The notes below the pieces were generated by a model. The model saw only the letters and a list, made by a program, of their open reading frames with translations. It was not told where the DNA came from and did not search any database. The translations under genes were made by a program, and so were the position numbers. From Apibacter mensalis (GTDB lineage Bacteria; Bacteroidota; Bacteroidia; Flavobacteriales; Weeksellaceae): a stretch of 64,000 nt of DNA. The stretch covers positions 60,929 to 124,928 of the forward strand of contig NZ_LIVM01000009.1 in NCBI RefSeq assembly GCF_001418685.1, in the 5' to 3' direction. Below, piece by piece: positions 48,149-58,296 of this stretch. Numbering within the stretch: position 1 is the first letter of the stretch; each line of letters starts with the position of its first letter.

Positions 48149-48182
48149 ATAGTAAATAATTTTTAAATAAATTATTTACTAT
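48149..48182. terminator. Bidirectional hairpin between recQ and dNK
   Basis: ATAGTAAATAATTT and AAATTATTTACTAT, 14-base perfect arms, six-base loop. Lies between convergent genes; AT-only stem, so strength is uncertain. Confidence 0.5.
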
Positions 48183-48246
48183 TTAAATAGTAGAATAAAG
48201 TAAGTTTTTTATGAGATATAACTATATCTTTTAAGATGTCAGCATT

Positions 48247-48861
48247 TTAAAATAATCCATGAATATTAGCCTCTACCTTATCGATAATTTTTCCTAAGTC
48301 TTCCTTATTGTCTACAAAGTCCATATTATCAACATCGATAATTAATAATTTTCCTTCTGTATAATTAGTAATCCACTCTTCATATTTATCATTTAATCTT
48401 TGAAGATATTCTATACTTATGGAAGTTTCGTATTCTCTTCCTCTTTTTTGAATTTGATTTACTAAAGTAGGGACTGACGCTCGAAGATAAATGAGAAGAT
48501 CCGGAGCTTGGATATACTCTTTCATTAAGTTAAAAAGATTCAAATAGTTATCATAATCTCTTGTCTGCATCAATCCCATTTCATGAAGATTGGAAGCAAA
48601 AATATATACATCTTCATAAATCGTTCTATCCTGGATTATATTTTTCTTATGCTCTCTAATTTCTTTAATTTGTTTAAAACGAGAACTTAAAAAGTATATT
48701 TGTAGATTAAATGCCCATTTAGCCATATCATAATAAAAATCATCTAGATATGGGTTTTGTTCTGTATCTTCAAATTGTGCTATCCATTTATAATTGTTTG
48801 ATAATAATTTAGTTAATGTAGTTTTACCTGCGCCGATATTTCCGGTTATAGCAATATGCAT
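48247..48861 (-). CDS. Deoxynucleoside kinase
   Basis: 204 residues. P-loop GNIGAGKTT at residues 7-15, the catalytic Glu region FEDTEQNPYLDDFY near 31, DRTIYEDVYIFA near 78 (DR-type motif), and a lid with RGREYE near 141. Phosphorylates deoxynucleosides (purine type likely) for salvage. Follows the unknown secreted gene at 48873 by 11 bases, so the two are probably an operon. Confidence 0.9.
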   Translation of the reverse strand: MHIAITGNIGAGKTTLTKLLSNNYKWIAQFEDTEQNPYLDDFYYDMAKWAFNLQIYFLSSRFKQIKEIREHKKNIIQDRTIYEDVYIFASNLHEMGLMQTRDYDNYLNLFNLMKEYIQAPDLLIYLRASVPTLVNQIQKRGREYETSISIEYLQRLNDKYEEWITNYTEGKLLIIDVDNMDFVDNKEDLGKIIDKVEANIHGLF

Positions 48862-48872
48862 TGTTAATAAAT

Positions 48873-49706
48873 TTATTTTTCAATTTCAACAGTGTAAAGG
48901 TACATAACCTTAGATTTCCATAGAAATAAATGCTTATTTAAAATATAATATTTTTTACCTAATTTAGGCAATTGTATTTGGAATGGTTTATTTTCAAAAT
49001 CATAGAGATATAAAAAACCCTTATGTATCCAACAAAAATTCTGTTCATTCCAACCATAGTTTTCTAACTCAGGAACTTCAAAGGTATCTATATTTTGACT
49101 ATTTTGCTTAATAATTTTGTAGTGGTGAGCTTTATTGGATTCTTCATTACTTTTTAAAAGAAGGAATTTGGATTGTTTGGAACTATATACCGTTTTAATT
49201 ACATAATTATCTAATAAATCTTTAGACAAAGTATTTGAAAAAAGTATAGTTTTTTTGGATCTGTAATCATATTGGATAAAATTTAAAGAGTTCAATTCAT
49301 CAAAATACAGTAAAGAGTGGTTGTCTTGAACGTAAATTAAGTCAGGATTTATAAGTTGATTAGTTAAAATTGGAACGTTATCCTGAGTACTTATTAACTT
49401 ATCATCATAAAATTCAAGAACTTTATTGATTTTATCTAAGGAAACTAAAAATAAGGGATTTACGATAAAAAGCTTTTTGGAAGAGCTAAAACTTTTCAGA
49501 ATATAAGTATTCTTGGATGTATGATCGTATTTTAATAAAGTATTATCTTCATGAGATACAAAATACAACGAATTGAAAATATCTGCTTGATAAAAAGTAA
49601 ATGAATCGGGAACATCTATTTTTATACTATCTAGCAAAACCAATTTTTGTCCCCAAGAAAGATTGATGAAAGTTACTAAAACCAGTAAGTTGATAAATCT
49701 TGACAT
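48873..49706 (-). CDS. Secreted protein of unknown function, beta-propeller-like
   Basis: 277 residues, not assigned to a family. Signal peptide residues 1-19 (LVLVTFINLSWGQ). The rest alternates short beta-strand-like segments with repeated patterns of the YDHTSKNTY, YDDKL and YDFENKPF kind, suggesting a propeller. Lies directly upstream of the deoxynucleoside kinase on the same strand; this pairing occurs in flavobacteria, but no functional link is evident. Confidence 0.55.
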   Translation of the reverse strand: MSRFINLLVLVTFINLSWGQKLVLLDSIKIDVPDSFTFYQADIFNSLYFVSHEDNTLLKYDHTSKNTYILKSFSSSKKLFIVNPLFLVSLDKINKVLEFYDDKLISTQDNVPILTNQLINPDLIYVQDNHSLLYFDELNSLNFIQYDYRSKKTILFSNTLSKDLLDNYVIKTVYSSKQSKFLLLKSNEESNKAHHYKIIKQNSQNIDTFEVPELENYGWNEQNFCWIHKGFLYLYDFENKPFQIQLPKLGKKYYILNKHLFLWKSKVMYLYTVEIEK

Positions 49707-49903
49707 TAAAATTTCAAAAATATAAAGTAAATGTAATAGAAATAATTTTATTGTTAAATTATAAAAATTTATTCATTTAAGGAAGAAAAAAATAGTCGTT
49801 TAATTGGGAAAAGCTTTTCAAAAAAAGATGATTAAAATTATATGTACTCCTATGCTATCATGTATTTTTATATATTTAAAATAATTTGAGCTATTAAATT
49901 TTT

Positions 49904-49911
49904 TAAATTTG
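49904..49911 (+). promoter_or_regulatory. -7 element of the prmA-clpS operon
   Basis: TAAATTTG, 18 bases before the prmA ATG at 49930. The upstream TTG is only 15 bases away, closer than usual. Confidence 0.45.
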
Positions 49912-49929
49912 CGATATTTAAATAATTAA

Positions 49930-50760
49930 ATGAAATATACAGAATACCAATTCTATGTGAAGCCTTTAGAGCCCTGGAGAGACATTTTATTGGCCTATTT
50001 ATCAGAGTTGCCTTTTGAAAGTTTTGTTGATACCGAAAACGGTTTTTTAACCTACATAAAGGTGGAAGAAGATGATGAGCAATTAATTCTGGAATTACCT
50101 ATTATGTCTTCGTCCGAGGTTGAAATTTCATATGAAAAAAAATTATCTCCTGATATTAACTGGAATGAAGAATGGGAAAAAAATTTTCCACCCGTAGTCA
50201 TTGAAAATCAAATTTATTTACATGCTGATTTTCATCCTATAAGAAATGATATTCCTTTCTCAATTAAAATTGATCCTAAAATGTCATTTGGAACGGGACA
50301 TCATGAAACTACTTATAATATGCTTCATGCCATGTTGACCATTGATTTTAAAGGTAAGGATGTGTTAGACATGGGTAGTGGAACAGGTGTATTGGCAATT
50401 TTTGCTAAAATGAGAGGAGCAAATTACGTGGAAGCTATAGATATTGATGAATGGTCTTACGGTAATGCTTTAGAAAATTCGAAAAAAAACAAGGTAGAAA
50501 TAGATATTAAATTAGGGGATGCCGAATTATTAGGAAAATGTACATTTGATATAATTTTAGCAAATATTAATAAAAATATTTTGTTAAAAGATATGTCAAA
50601 ATATGTTGAAAATTTACATCCTCATGGATATATATTGCTTAGTGGAGTCTTTGAGCATGATTTTGATGACATTATTGCAGAAGCAACAAAGAATGGCTTA
50701 AAATTTGTTCGGAAATTGAGTAAAAATAATTGGATTTCAATATTATTTAATAAATTATGA
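49930..50760 (+). CDS. prmA: Ribosomal protein L11 methyltransferase
   Basis: 276 residues. SAM-binding DMGSGTGVLAIFA near residue 143, preceded by DPKMSFGTGHHETT near 117 (substrate-loop signature of PrmA), and the ANINKNIL motif near residue 199. Trimethylates ribosomal protein L11. Overlaps clpS by four bases (ATGA), so the two are translationally coupled. Confidence 0.95.
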   Translation: MKYTEYQFYVKPLEPWRDILLAYLSELPFESFVDTENGFLTYIKVEEDDEQLILELPIMSSSEVEISYEKKLSPDINWNEEWEKNFPPVVIENQIYLHADFHPIRNDIPFSIKIDPKMSFGTGHHETTYNMLHAMLTIDFKGKDVLDMGSGTGVLAIFAKMRGANYVEAIDIDEWSYGNALENSKKNKVEIDIKLGDAELLGKCTFDIILANINKNILLKDMSKYVENLHPHGYILLSGVFEHDFDDIIAEATKNGLKFVRKLSKNNWISILFNKL

Positions 50761-51044
50761 ACTACAATAATCAACCCAAATGGAAAGATCAGGAGAGTGT
50801 TGATACATTGGTAAAAGAAGCTGCTCCTCATGTAATAATATTGCATAATGATGATTTTAATACATTCGATTATGTAATTGATTGTTTGATTGAAATATGT
50901 GAACATACCTTAGAACAAGCGCAGCAATGTACTTTTTTAGTACATTATAAAGGAAAGTGTGAAGTTAAAACCGGGTCCTTAGAAGAACTTACTCCAATAA
51001 ATCAGGCGTTGCTAAAAAAAGGGCTTTCTTCACAAATTGTCTAG
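50757..51044 (+). CDS. clpS: ClpS adaptor
   Basis: 95 residues. The conserved hydrophobic pocket for N-degrons: HNDDFNTFDYVIDCL near residue 31, then EQAQQCTFLVHYKGKCEVKTG near 58. Delivers proteins with destabilising N-termini to ClpAP-type unfoldases. Coupled to prmA. Confidence 0.94.
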   Translation: MNYNNQPKWKDQESVDTLVKEAAPHVIILHNDDFNTFDYVIDCLIEICEHTLEQAQQCTFLVHYKGKCEVKTGSLEELTPINQALLKKGLSSQIV

Positions 51045-51165
51045 AACTTGTACTTATTCTTATAGTTTCTATACTATTTACTTTGATCTCGTATTTAAAG
51101 AAGTAAATCATTAAGGGGGCTTCATTATTTTTAATTAAATTAGTTGCAGTAAAAAAAATACTTTG

Positions 51166-51912
51166 ATGAAAATATTAGTAGCCATTAATTGCGTACCGGA
51201 TACTACATCCAAAATAAATTTTACAAATAATAATAAAGAATTTGATAAAAATGGGATTCAATATATAATTAATCCACAAGATGAATATTGTCTAAGTAAA
51301 GCATTATACTTCCAAGAGAAACAAGGAGCAGAAGTATCCATTATTACGGTTGGAGATATTTCAGTGGAACCTGTAATGAGAAAAGCATTAGCAATAGGTG
51401 CCAATAATGCGATTCGTGTGAATATTCAACCGACAGATAGTGAATTAGTGGCTAAAGAAATTGCCTCTGTTGCAAAAGAGGGACAATACGATTTGATACT
51501 TTTAGGTAAAGAATCTATTGATTATAATGGAGGGTTAGTTCCGGGGTTAGTTGCTGCTGAACTTAATTGTGCATTTGTCAATGCTGTTACTGGATTGAAT
51601 ATAGATGGAAAAACCATACAAGTAGTTCGAGAAATAGATAATGGAAAAGAAACGATTTCTATCGAATTACCGGCTGTTTTAGCAGGTCAGGAGGGTTTAG
51701 TTCCTGAAAATCAATTGAAAATTCCCAATATTAGAGGAATAATGACTGCAAAAAATAAACCATTTACAGTTGTCGAACCTAAATTTTTTGGAAATAAAGT
51801 TAACGTTGTAGAATTTGAAAAACCTATCATAAGATCCAATGTAGTTTGGGTAGATAAAGATAATTTAGATGAATTAGTTCGTCTTCTTCATGAAGAAGCG
51901 AAAGTAATTTAG
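51166..51912 (+). CDS. etfB: Electron transfer flavoprotein, beta subunit
   Basis: 248 residues from ATG 51166; the TTG just before it (51163) is not needed. ETF-beta features: VAINCVPDT at the start, a middle block LILLGKESIDYNGGLVPG near residue 108, and VLAGQEGLVPENQLKIPNIRGIMTA near 170. Binds AMP and pairs with EtfA to carry electrons from acyl-CoA dehydrogenases to the quinone pool. Followed 46 bases later by etfA. Confidence 0.95.
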   Translation: MKILVAINCVPDTTSKINFTNNNKEFDKNGIQYIINPQDEYCLSKALYFQEKQGAEVSIITVGDISVEPVMRKALAIGANNAIRVNIQPTDSELVAKEIASVAKEGQYDLILLGKESIDYNGGLVPGLVAAELNCAFVNAVTGLNIDGKTIQVVREIDNGKETISIELPAVLAGQEGLVPENQLKIPNIRGIMTAKNKPFTVVEPKFFGNKVNVVEFEKPIIRSNVVWVDKDNLDELVRLLHEEAKVI

Positions 51913-51958
51913 GTATGAGCAAATACACTTATTTTTGTAAAACAAACTTTGAAAAAAA

Positions 51959-52912
51959 ATGATTTACGCATATATAGAAAATTCCAAAGGGAAATTTAAA
52001 AAAGCTGCATATGAATTAGTTTCGTATGCAAAAAATTTGGCAGATACAGTTGGAGATTCAGTTACGGCACTAACCATAAATTCAGAAGATTCTTCAGAAC
52101 TATTATACAAATATGGGGCAAATAAAGTTATAAACATTCAAGATGAGGCCCTTAAATCATTTAATCCTAAAGAATATGCTTCGGTATTATCAGAAATAAT
52201 GCATGGAAATTATATCCTGTTTACGCATACAACAGATAGTGCTTCTATAGCTCCTTATATTGTCAAAAAAAAATCTGCAGCCTATATTACTCAGGCAATT
52301 TCAACTCCGCTTTCAATGGTACCGTTTAGGGTTAAAAGATCCGTTTTTTCCGGAAAAGGAATTGCTGTTGTGGAAACTAAAGAACCCATTATAGTTCTTA
52401 CTCTTTCTGTTAATTCTATAGGAGCAAAAGAAAATCCGGTTTCCGGTACTGAGGAAAATATTACAGTATGTACTGATATTGACCCAAGATATACAGTAAA
52501 ACAAGAAGAAGTAATAACAGGAAAATTAGATGTAAAAGATGCCGAATTGGTTATAGGAGCGGGGAGAGGAATGAAAGGTCCCGAAAATTGGGGTATGATT
52601 GAAGATTTAGCAAATATACTGGGTGCTGCAACTGCATGTTCCAAGCCGGTTTCTGATTTGGGATGGAGATCTCATTCCGAACATGTAGGACAAACGGGTA
52701 AAATTATCTCACCGAAATTATATCTATCGATAGGCATTTCGGGAGCAATTCAACATGTAGCTGGAGTTAATAAAAGTAAAACTATTGTTGTTATAAATAA
52801 TGATCCAGAGGCTCCATTTTTTAAATCGGCTGATTATGGAGTAATTGGTGATTTATTTGAAGTTGTACCGATATTGACAAAAAAATTAAAAGCTTTTAAA
52901 GAGGCTAACTAA
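51959..52912 (+). CDS. etfA: Electron transfer flavoprotein, alpha subunit
   Basis: 317 residues. The C-terminal FAD-binding domain is clear: AGRGMKGPENWGM near residue 200, SKPVSDLGWRSHSEHVGQTGK near 223, and YLSIGISGAIQHVAGVNKSK near 257. With EtfB it forms the heterodimer that passes electrons from beta-oxidation enzymes. Same strand and short gap to etfB, probably cotranscribed. Confidence 0.96.
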   Translation: MIYAYIENSKGKFKKAAYELVSYAKNLADTVGDSVTALTINSEDSSELLYKYGANKVINIQDEALKSFNPKEYASVLSEIMHGNYILFTHTTDSASIAPYIVKKKSAAYITQAISTPLSMVPFRVKRSVFSGKGIAVVETKEPIIVLTLSVNSIGAKENPVSGTEENITVCTDIDPRYTVKQEEVITGKLDVKDAELVIGAGRGMKGPENWGMIEDLANILGAATACSKPVSDLGWRSHSEHVGQTGKIISPKLYLSIGISGAIQHVAGVNKSKTIVVINNDPEAPFFKSADYGVIGDLFEVVPILTKKLKAFKEAN

Positions 52913-52975
52913 TTTATTATCCTCCAAATCTTTTATTTTTTTACTATTTCACATCTAGCCTGCAGACAACTACCC

Positions 52976-52997
52976 ATTAATATTGAGAAATATTAAT
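52976..52997. terminator. Possible convergent terminator after etfA
   Basis: ATTAATATT and AATATTAAT, 9-base arms with a 4-base loop. No T run beside it, so weak evidence. Confidence 0.35.
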
Positions 52998-53075
52998 TAG
53001 TCATCCTAGAAGAAAAACTTTATTTTACTGTGCTTACTATATGGATATGGAATCAGTTTATTCAAGTCTGCTTCT

Positions 53076-53606
53076 TTATACATATAAGTGTTGGTTATTT
53101 TTACGTTTTAATTTTTCTTTATAATAGTGTCTATCCGCCACATATATTTTTTTCTCTAGATAACAAAAAATCTGACCTTTAGTATTAGTGATATTTAAGT
53201 TCTTTTTAATAGTAATTTCTTTATCTATAGTAATGAGTTCCTTTATTTTCTTTATTTCATCTTTTTCAAATTCAAACACCGCTACAGCTTTATCGTTAAT
53301 TGGTTTTATATAATCTATATATGCAGATTTATCCCAAACAATATATTTTTTTCCTAAAATATGAATTAGTTGCAACATATATATAGGATCGGTGGAGGAG
53401 AATATGCTTCCGCCAAACATAGTTCCGGAATAATTTCGATTTTTATATGTAAGAGGAATTTCAACAACTATTTTATATACGTCTTCAGAAACGTATTTGA
53501 TTTTTCCTGTAGTTCTTATATATAAAGGTGAAATGTTAAAAAAATATTTGTATACGGTAGAAGGTTTAAATAAAAAAGTAAGTAGCTTATTTATTTTTTT
53601 GTACAT
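53076..53606 (-). CDS. DUF4442 hotdog-fold thioesterase-like protein
   Basis: 176 residues. NYSGTMFGGSIFSSTDPIYML near residue 58, matching the helix of DUF4442 proteins, with a following block containing the strand VWDKSAYIDYIKPI. Members are distant relatives of PaaI-type thioesterases and are thought to act on acyl-CoA, though no catalytic residues are proven. No signal peptide. Single gene converging on etfA. Confidence 0.78.
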   Translation of the reverse strand: MYKKINKLLTFLFKPSTVYKYFFNISPLYIRTTGKIKYVSEDVYKIVVEIPLTYKNRNYSGTMFGGSIFSSTDPIYMLQLIHILGKKYIVWDKSAYIDYIKPINDKAVAVFEFEKDEIKKIKELITIDKEITIKKNLNITNTKGQIFCYLEKKIYVADRHYYKEKLKRKNNQHLYV

Positions 53607-53682
53607 TAAAATCTATCTATTTGATCCTATAAAAGTATAATTTTTAACTAAATAATACAAATATAGATGATAACTTATAAAA

Positions 53683-54507
53683 TTAATCAGGAAAATAGAT
53701 CTTTCCGACTTTTGGAGTAATAGTTTTTTCTGTATTTTTTCTTGCTTTATATAGGTATATATTTTTATCGAAAATATTTAAAATCTGAAAATAGTTGTTG
53801 TGATCATAATAAAATTTTAAATTATGATTTAAATAAGCATATAATATAAAATCATTTATTTCATTTTTTTTCAAACCTAATTCCTCAAAGTAAGTATCTC
53901 CAAAATATTCTCTTACTTTTTTAATTATATTGGATTGTTCTTCGAAAATGGATAAACGTTCTTTACGCTTACCATCCCCGGATATAAAATCTAAAATTCC
54001 TTCAATACCAAATTTCATTGACGATAATTTAGCTAATTCGGTATTAACGTCTGTACTACCGTCCATTTTTTGCGATGGATTTAAATTACCTAATTTTTTT
54101 AGAATTTCATTGGTTTTGTTCATCATTGGAATTCTTCTTACGTCCAATTCAATGCTGCCAAAAGTTTTAAATGGAGTAACACTAATATCTTCTAATTGTT
54201 TTTCTTTAAGGTCCAATTGAATTTTCATTTGCAATTGATCAAACATTTTTTGGGTTACCAAAATAGTCCTTTTTTCAATATTAAAAGATTGAAATGTAAT
54301 TTGATCGCCGATTTGAGCTGGAATGATAAAATTACCTGTAATATCGGTTAACGTTGTATAATTGATAGAAATATTTTTAACATAAATCCCTGAAATCATT
54401 TCATGATATTTATCTAAAATATATACTTTTCCATTAATTTGTTTTCTATCTTGAGAAAAGATGATTAATGATAATAAAAGTAAAAAATAGGTATAGATAA
54501 GTTTCAT
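53683..54507 (-). CDS. Secreted carboxypeptidase-regulatory-like (CarboxypepD_reg) protein
   Basis: 274 residues. Signal peptide residues 1-18 (LLLLSLIIFSQ), then a CarboxypepD_reg-like beta-sandwich (about 20-95; NGKVYILDK, TDITGNFIIPAQIGDQITFQS). The C-terminal helical region (about 110-274) is unassigned. Such proteins without a TonB barrel are common in Bacteroidota and their role is unknown. Stands alone between the DUF4442 gene and the flippase. Confidence 0.75.
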   Translation of the reverse strand: MKLIYTYFLLLLSLIIFSQDRKQINGKVYILDKYHEMISGIYVKNISINYTTLTDITGNFIIPAQIGDQITFQSFNIEKRTILVTQKMFDQLQMKIQLDLKEKQLEDISVTPFKTFGSIELDVRRIPMMNKTNEILKKLGNLNPSQKMDGSTDVNTELAKLSSMKFGIEGILDFISGDGKRKERLSIFEEQSNIIKKVREYFGDTYFEELGLKKNEINDFILYAYLNHNLKFYYDHNNYFQILNIFDKNIYLYKARKNTEKTITPKVGKIYFPD

Positions 54508-54601
54508 GTATAGATATTACCTAACAAAAATACACTAAAAACGACAATTAACTGTCTACTCTTTAAATTTTGATTGTAATTTATAGAAAGAATTATACGT
54601 T

Positions 54602-56083
54602 TTAATTTTTATCGGTTAAAAAGGACTTAATATTAGTTGAGAATAATTTTTTAATTGGGATAAACTTAAACCAGACATTAGATAGAAAAAATATAAGTAA
54701 AATAATAACCGGCTTACTAATAAGATTTAAAAAATTATTAGTAAAATCGGGTAGGTTATATACAAGTAATACTCCGATTATTCCAGTTAATAGAATATAA
54801 ATATATTCTCGTGAAAACGGATGTATACCGAACTTTTGATAATTAAACCCTAATTTTATTAAATTAAATAAGGTTAAAGATATCGCTGTTGCTAATGCGA
54901 TTCCCTCAATACCTAATTTAAAATATGATATAAAAATGATATTTGAAACAATTGTAAATACTGCTAATAATAGCATCGCATAAATAGTAAACCTAAAGTA
55001 TTTCGAATAAGAAATAATATTACTGTTAAATCCTGTTGACAAATCAAAAAGGGTGGATGCTCCAAGAATGTATATAATCACCTTTGCATCAGCTAATTCT
55101 TTACCGTTTTTCATAAATAAGAATAAATAATCGATTCCTGCTAAAATACAAGACAGTAACATTGTACCAAAAAGAAATAAAAATTTGGAAACTTTTCTAT
55201 AGAAATTATTTAATTCATCTAATTTATTATTTTCAAGTTTTTCTACTATAATAGGACCGGATATAGTGAAAATACCCATTACAGGGACTGTAAGAAAGCC
55301 AACAATAGATGCTAAAATGGAATAGATTCCGTTTTGTTTAAAATCAAGCAGCTCAGGAATCATTAAATTATCTATTTGAAGTGCCAATCTGTTTCCAATA
55401 CTTCCAAGTACAGAAAATAAACAAAAACTTAATAAGTTTAGCCGTACTTCCCTATCATGTAATATACTTAAAGATCCACTTTTTTTGTCTTTATTCAATC
55501 TTATAAAATAATATACTAGGCCGAACACAGCAATCACAAAAAATGATACGAAAATAAAAAGAGCATTTTTTTGTGAAATTCCTAAATAAATATATGAGAT
55601 AAACGCAGTGAGTGCTCCAAGTTTTGGAAAAAAATTTTCAAAAATCCCGGGTATTGTTATTCTTTTCAGGTTAGACATATATTTTGATAGCAATTGAGTT
55701 AAGGCAAGTGATAAAGCCACCGGCAATACATATTGTTTCATGTTCCAAGAATCTGACCATTGAATGCTTGGGAAAATTTTTGAAAATAACCAATATATAA
55801 ATGAGATAAAAATAAAATTAGACAATATAAACTTGATACAAATATAGAGAAAGTCTATATGTTGATTTTTTTCCTTAAGTTTTTGATGATATTTTATATT
55901 AGCATAGCTAAGTCCAAAAAGTATGAAAGGACAGATAAGTTCAGCTGAAGGTTGTATAAATCTAAGTTTACCTAAGAATTCCGGATTAGCCGGATATATA
56001 AAAATAGTTGAAAAAGTGCCCAGTAAAAAACTAAGATAGCTAATAATGCTGTATTTTATTCCTTGACGTGCTATTATTCCCAT
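54602..56083 (-). CDS. Polysaccharide flippase (Wzx/MOP superfamily)
   Basis: 493 residues with 12-14 membrane segments distributed along the whole chain, typical of the oligosaccharidyl-lipid/polysaccharide export group of the MOP exporters. Moves lipid-linked glycan across the inner membrane. Its start abuts the stop of the glycosyltransferase gene (56083/56084), so the pair is an operon. Confidence 0.85.
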   Translation of the reverse strand: MGIIARQGIKYSIISYLSFLLGTFSTIFIYPANPEFLGKLRFIQPSAELICPFILFGLSYANIKYHQKLKEKNQHIDFLYICIKFILSNFIFISFIYWLFSKIFPSIQWSDSWNMKQYVLPVALSLALTQLLSKYMSNLKRITIPGIFENFFPKLGALTAFISYIYLGISQKNALFIFVSFFVIAVFGLVYYFIRLNKDKKSGSLSILHDREVRLNLLSFCLFSVLGSIGNRLALQIDNLMIPELLDFKQNGIYSILASIVGFLTVPVMGIFTISGPIIVEKLENNKLDELNNFYRKVSKFLFLFGTMLLSCILAGIDYLFLFMKNGKELADAKVIIYILGASTLFDLSTGFNSNIISYSKYFRFTIYAMLLLAVFTIVSNIIFISYFKLGIEGIALATAISLTLFNLIKLGFNYQKFGIHPFSREYIYILLTGIIGVLLVYNLPDFTNNFLNLISKPVIILLIFFLSNVWFKFIPIKKLFSTNIKSFLTDKN

Positions 56084-56977
56084 TTAATTTATGCTAAATA
56101 CATTATCATTTTGTTGTTTACGATTCATTCTGATTTTTTTAGAGAAAACTAAATTTACATAATGAATCAATAATTTATAAAATAATAATATTGAGTTTTT
56201 TAAGGATAATACTTTATGATAATAATAATACTTAGGTATACCCCAAACATTTATAAATGCTTTAAAGTATGCTTTAACAAGATTATTTTTGGGATTTAAA
56301 ATTATGCAATCCAGCTTTATTTTTGATAATCTTTGTATTTTAGTAATGTTTGTAGTTTTATTTCTATCATGATTGGCTTTAGCTGATGTAACTATTCCTA
56401 TTTTTAATCTTGAATGAATCACACGATTACAATAATTTTTATCTTCTCCGTAATGGATAAAATACGGATTAAAAATTCCTATTTTTTCCAAACAAGTTTT
56501 ATTGATCAACCAAAAAGCTGCATTTACAAAATCAGTTTCAAAAATATCATTACTGTTTTTTTTACTTTTTGCTAAATATTCTTGAAAATTAAAATCCATT
56601 TCAGAAAATTCATGGTTATAATGCATAGGACTTAGTATTCCATACTTCGGATTTTTAATAGCAAATTCAATTAAATAATGTAAACAATACTTATCCACCC
56701 AAGCATCTTGATTGATAAGAAAATAATGTGAATATTTATATTCTTTATATAGTTTTTTTAATAATATATTATTAGCTTTACCAAACCCTGCATTACAGTT
56801 ATTTATTATAAAATTAACGGTAGGATATTTTTCAACAATCTTTAAGGTATTATCAGTAGATCCATTATCTATAAGGTAAATATCAGTATGTATGCTTGAT
56901 GTTAATAAAGAATCCAAACATTTTTTTATCCATTTTTCACCATTATAGGTAACAATTATACTTACAATGCTGTACAT
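56084..56977 (-). CDS. Glycosyltransferase family 2 (rhamnosyltransferase-like)
   Basis: 297 residues. GT-A fold: VSIIVTYNGEKWIKKCLDSLL at the N-terminus, LIDNGSTDNT near residue 34, the NAGFGKANN nucleotide loop near residue 61, and a FLINQDAWV (DxD-like) motif near 86. Acts on a nucleotide-sugar; dTDP-rhamnose is a guess from resemblance to rhamnosyltransferases. Operon with the flippase. Confidence 0.87.
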   Translation of the reverse strand: MYSIVSIIVTYNGEKWIKKCLDSLLTSSIHTDIYLIDNGSTDNTLKIVEKYPTVNFIINNCNAGFGKANNILLKKLYKEYKYSHYFLINQDAWVDKYCLHYLIEFAIKNPKYGILSPMHYNHEFSEMDFNFQEYLAKSKKNSNDIFETDFVNAAFWLINKTCLEKIGIFNPYFIHYGEDKNYCNRVIHSRLKIGIVTSAKANHDRNKTTNITKIQRLSKIKLDCIILNPKNNLVKAYFKAFINVWGIPKYYYYHKVLSLKNSILLFYKLLIHYVNLVFSKKIRMNRKQQNDNVFSIN

Positions 56978-57393
56978 TTACAAGATATAAAATCTATTAC
57001 AAATATATAAATAAATAAATACTAGAAATCTTATGATAAACAGAATAGATAATTTTAAATTATTGAATAAAAATCGTTGATATTATAAAATAGTTGGTTC
57101 GGGAAGTAAATGGATGAAAAATGTTTTTTAATATATAAGGAGTAAATAATAATTTAAAATGGTTACTTATTCTAATTTTAGATATTTCATAAGAAACAGA
57201 TATTTTATTTAAAAATTTAGATACCTTTAAAATTAGATTTTTAAAATGATCAGCGATCCGTTTGGTGAAAATCTAAACAAATTCCTAAAGAAAAATCCTA
57301 TAAACCTTACTTTTATTTACGTTACAGTAAATCCATTAATAATACGTTAAATTTATCAAAATTTTTATGATATAAATAGTATCTTGGAAATTT
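56978..57393. other. 416-base gap between two GT2 genes, possible gene remnant
   Basis: On the minus strand a frame without ATG is open for 70 codons (57272-57060), with a protein-like composition (KRIADHFKNL, SYEISKIRIS, FTPYILKNIF). It could be a decayed glycan gene. It is short enough to be chance in this base composition. Confidence 0.3.
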
Positions 57394-58248
57394 TTACCAT
57401 TTAAATCTATTAATTATTTCATTCCAACGAATTTTTCGAATAAAATCGATTTCTTGTTGAGAAATAATTCTTTCTTTTTTCTTTCTTTCAAAAGCAAGGA
57501 AAGTTTTAAATGAAATTAAAAAATGCTGTAAAGATCTGTCTTTCCATGAAGCTTTTGCACATGATATCAAGGCTAATTTTTTTGAAAGGCCGATATTGTA
57601 AAAATACTCTCCTAATTTACGAGATTTAGTTTCTTGATATATTTGTGCAGTTGGCTTTAAGTGTTTTACAAAGAGGTTCTTTATAACTTTAACTTCCCAA
57701 TTGTGCATATGTGCAAGTAAAATATCCAGATTATCCCATCCTAACATCATTCGAAGTCCTCCTATATCTATAAAACATTCTTTTCTATAAGTTTTTATAG
57801 GACCTCGTACATGATTCTTATTTGAAATATTTTCATACATCCATTGTGTTCCTTTTTTAATATAAACTAATCCACCTATAATCCCGATTTTAGGATTGTT
57901 TTTTAATTCATGTACGATTAATTCAAAATAATTTCTTGGTAGAATAATATCTGCATCCAGTTTAACTAAAATATCATACTGTTTCCAATCTACTGAATTT
58001 AAACCCTCGTAAAAAGTTTTAATTACTTTTGCTCCCGGAATATGCTCGGATTTATTAACTAAATTAATAAGGTTGAAGGACGGCTTATCTTGGATAAATT
58101 CTTCAATAATTTCTCTAGAGTTATCCGTTGAAGAATCATTAACTAATATCCATTGGATATTTTTATAAGTTTGTTTGTGTAAAGAATGTAAACATTTTAC
58201 TATATGTTTAGATTCATTAAAAACGGGTATTATAACTAAAATTTTCAA
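57394..58248 (-). CDS. Glycosyltransferase family 2
   Basis: 284 residues. GT-A fold: ILVIIPVFNES at the N-terminus, VNDSSTDNSREII near residue 36, and KLDADIILPRNY (DxD-type) near residue 96. A gap of 416 bases separates it from the next glycosyltransferase on the same strand, unusually long for a glycan operon. Lies downstream of the GH3-family gene by 48 bases. Acceptor unknown. Confidence 0.87.
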   Translation of the reverse strand: MKILVIIPVFNESKHIVKCLHSLHKQTYKNIQWILVNDSSTDNSREIIEEFIQDKPSFNLINLVNKSEHIPGAKVIKTFYEGLNSVDWKQYDILVKLDADIILPRNYFELIVHELKNNPKIGIIGGLVYIKKGTQWMYENISNKNHVRGPIKTYRKECFIDIGGLRMMLGWDNLDILLAHMHNWEVKVIKNLFVKHLKPTAQIYQETKSRKLGEYFYNIGLSKKLALISCAKASWKDRSLQHFLISFKTFLAFERKKKERIISQQEIDFIRKIRWNEIINRFKW

Positions 58249-58296
58249 TGACTATAGTATTCTATTTATTTTACGCTTTAAGTTCATAACTGGGAC

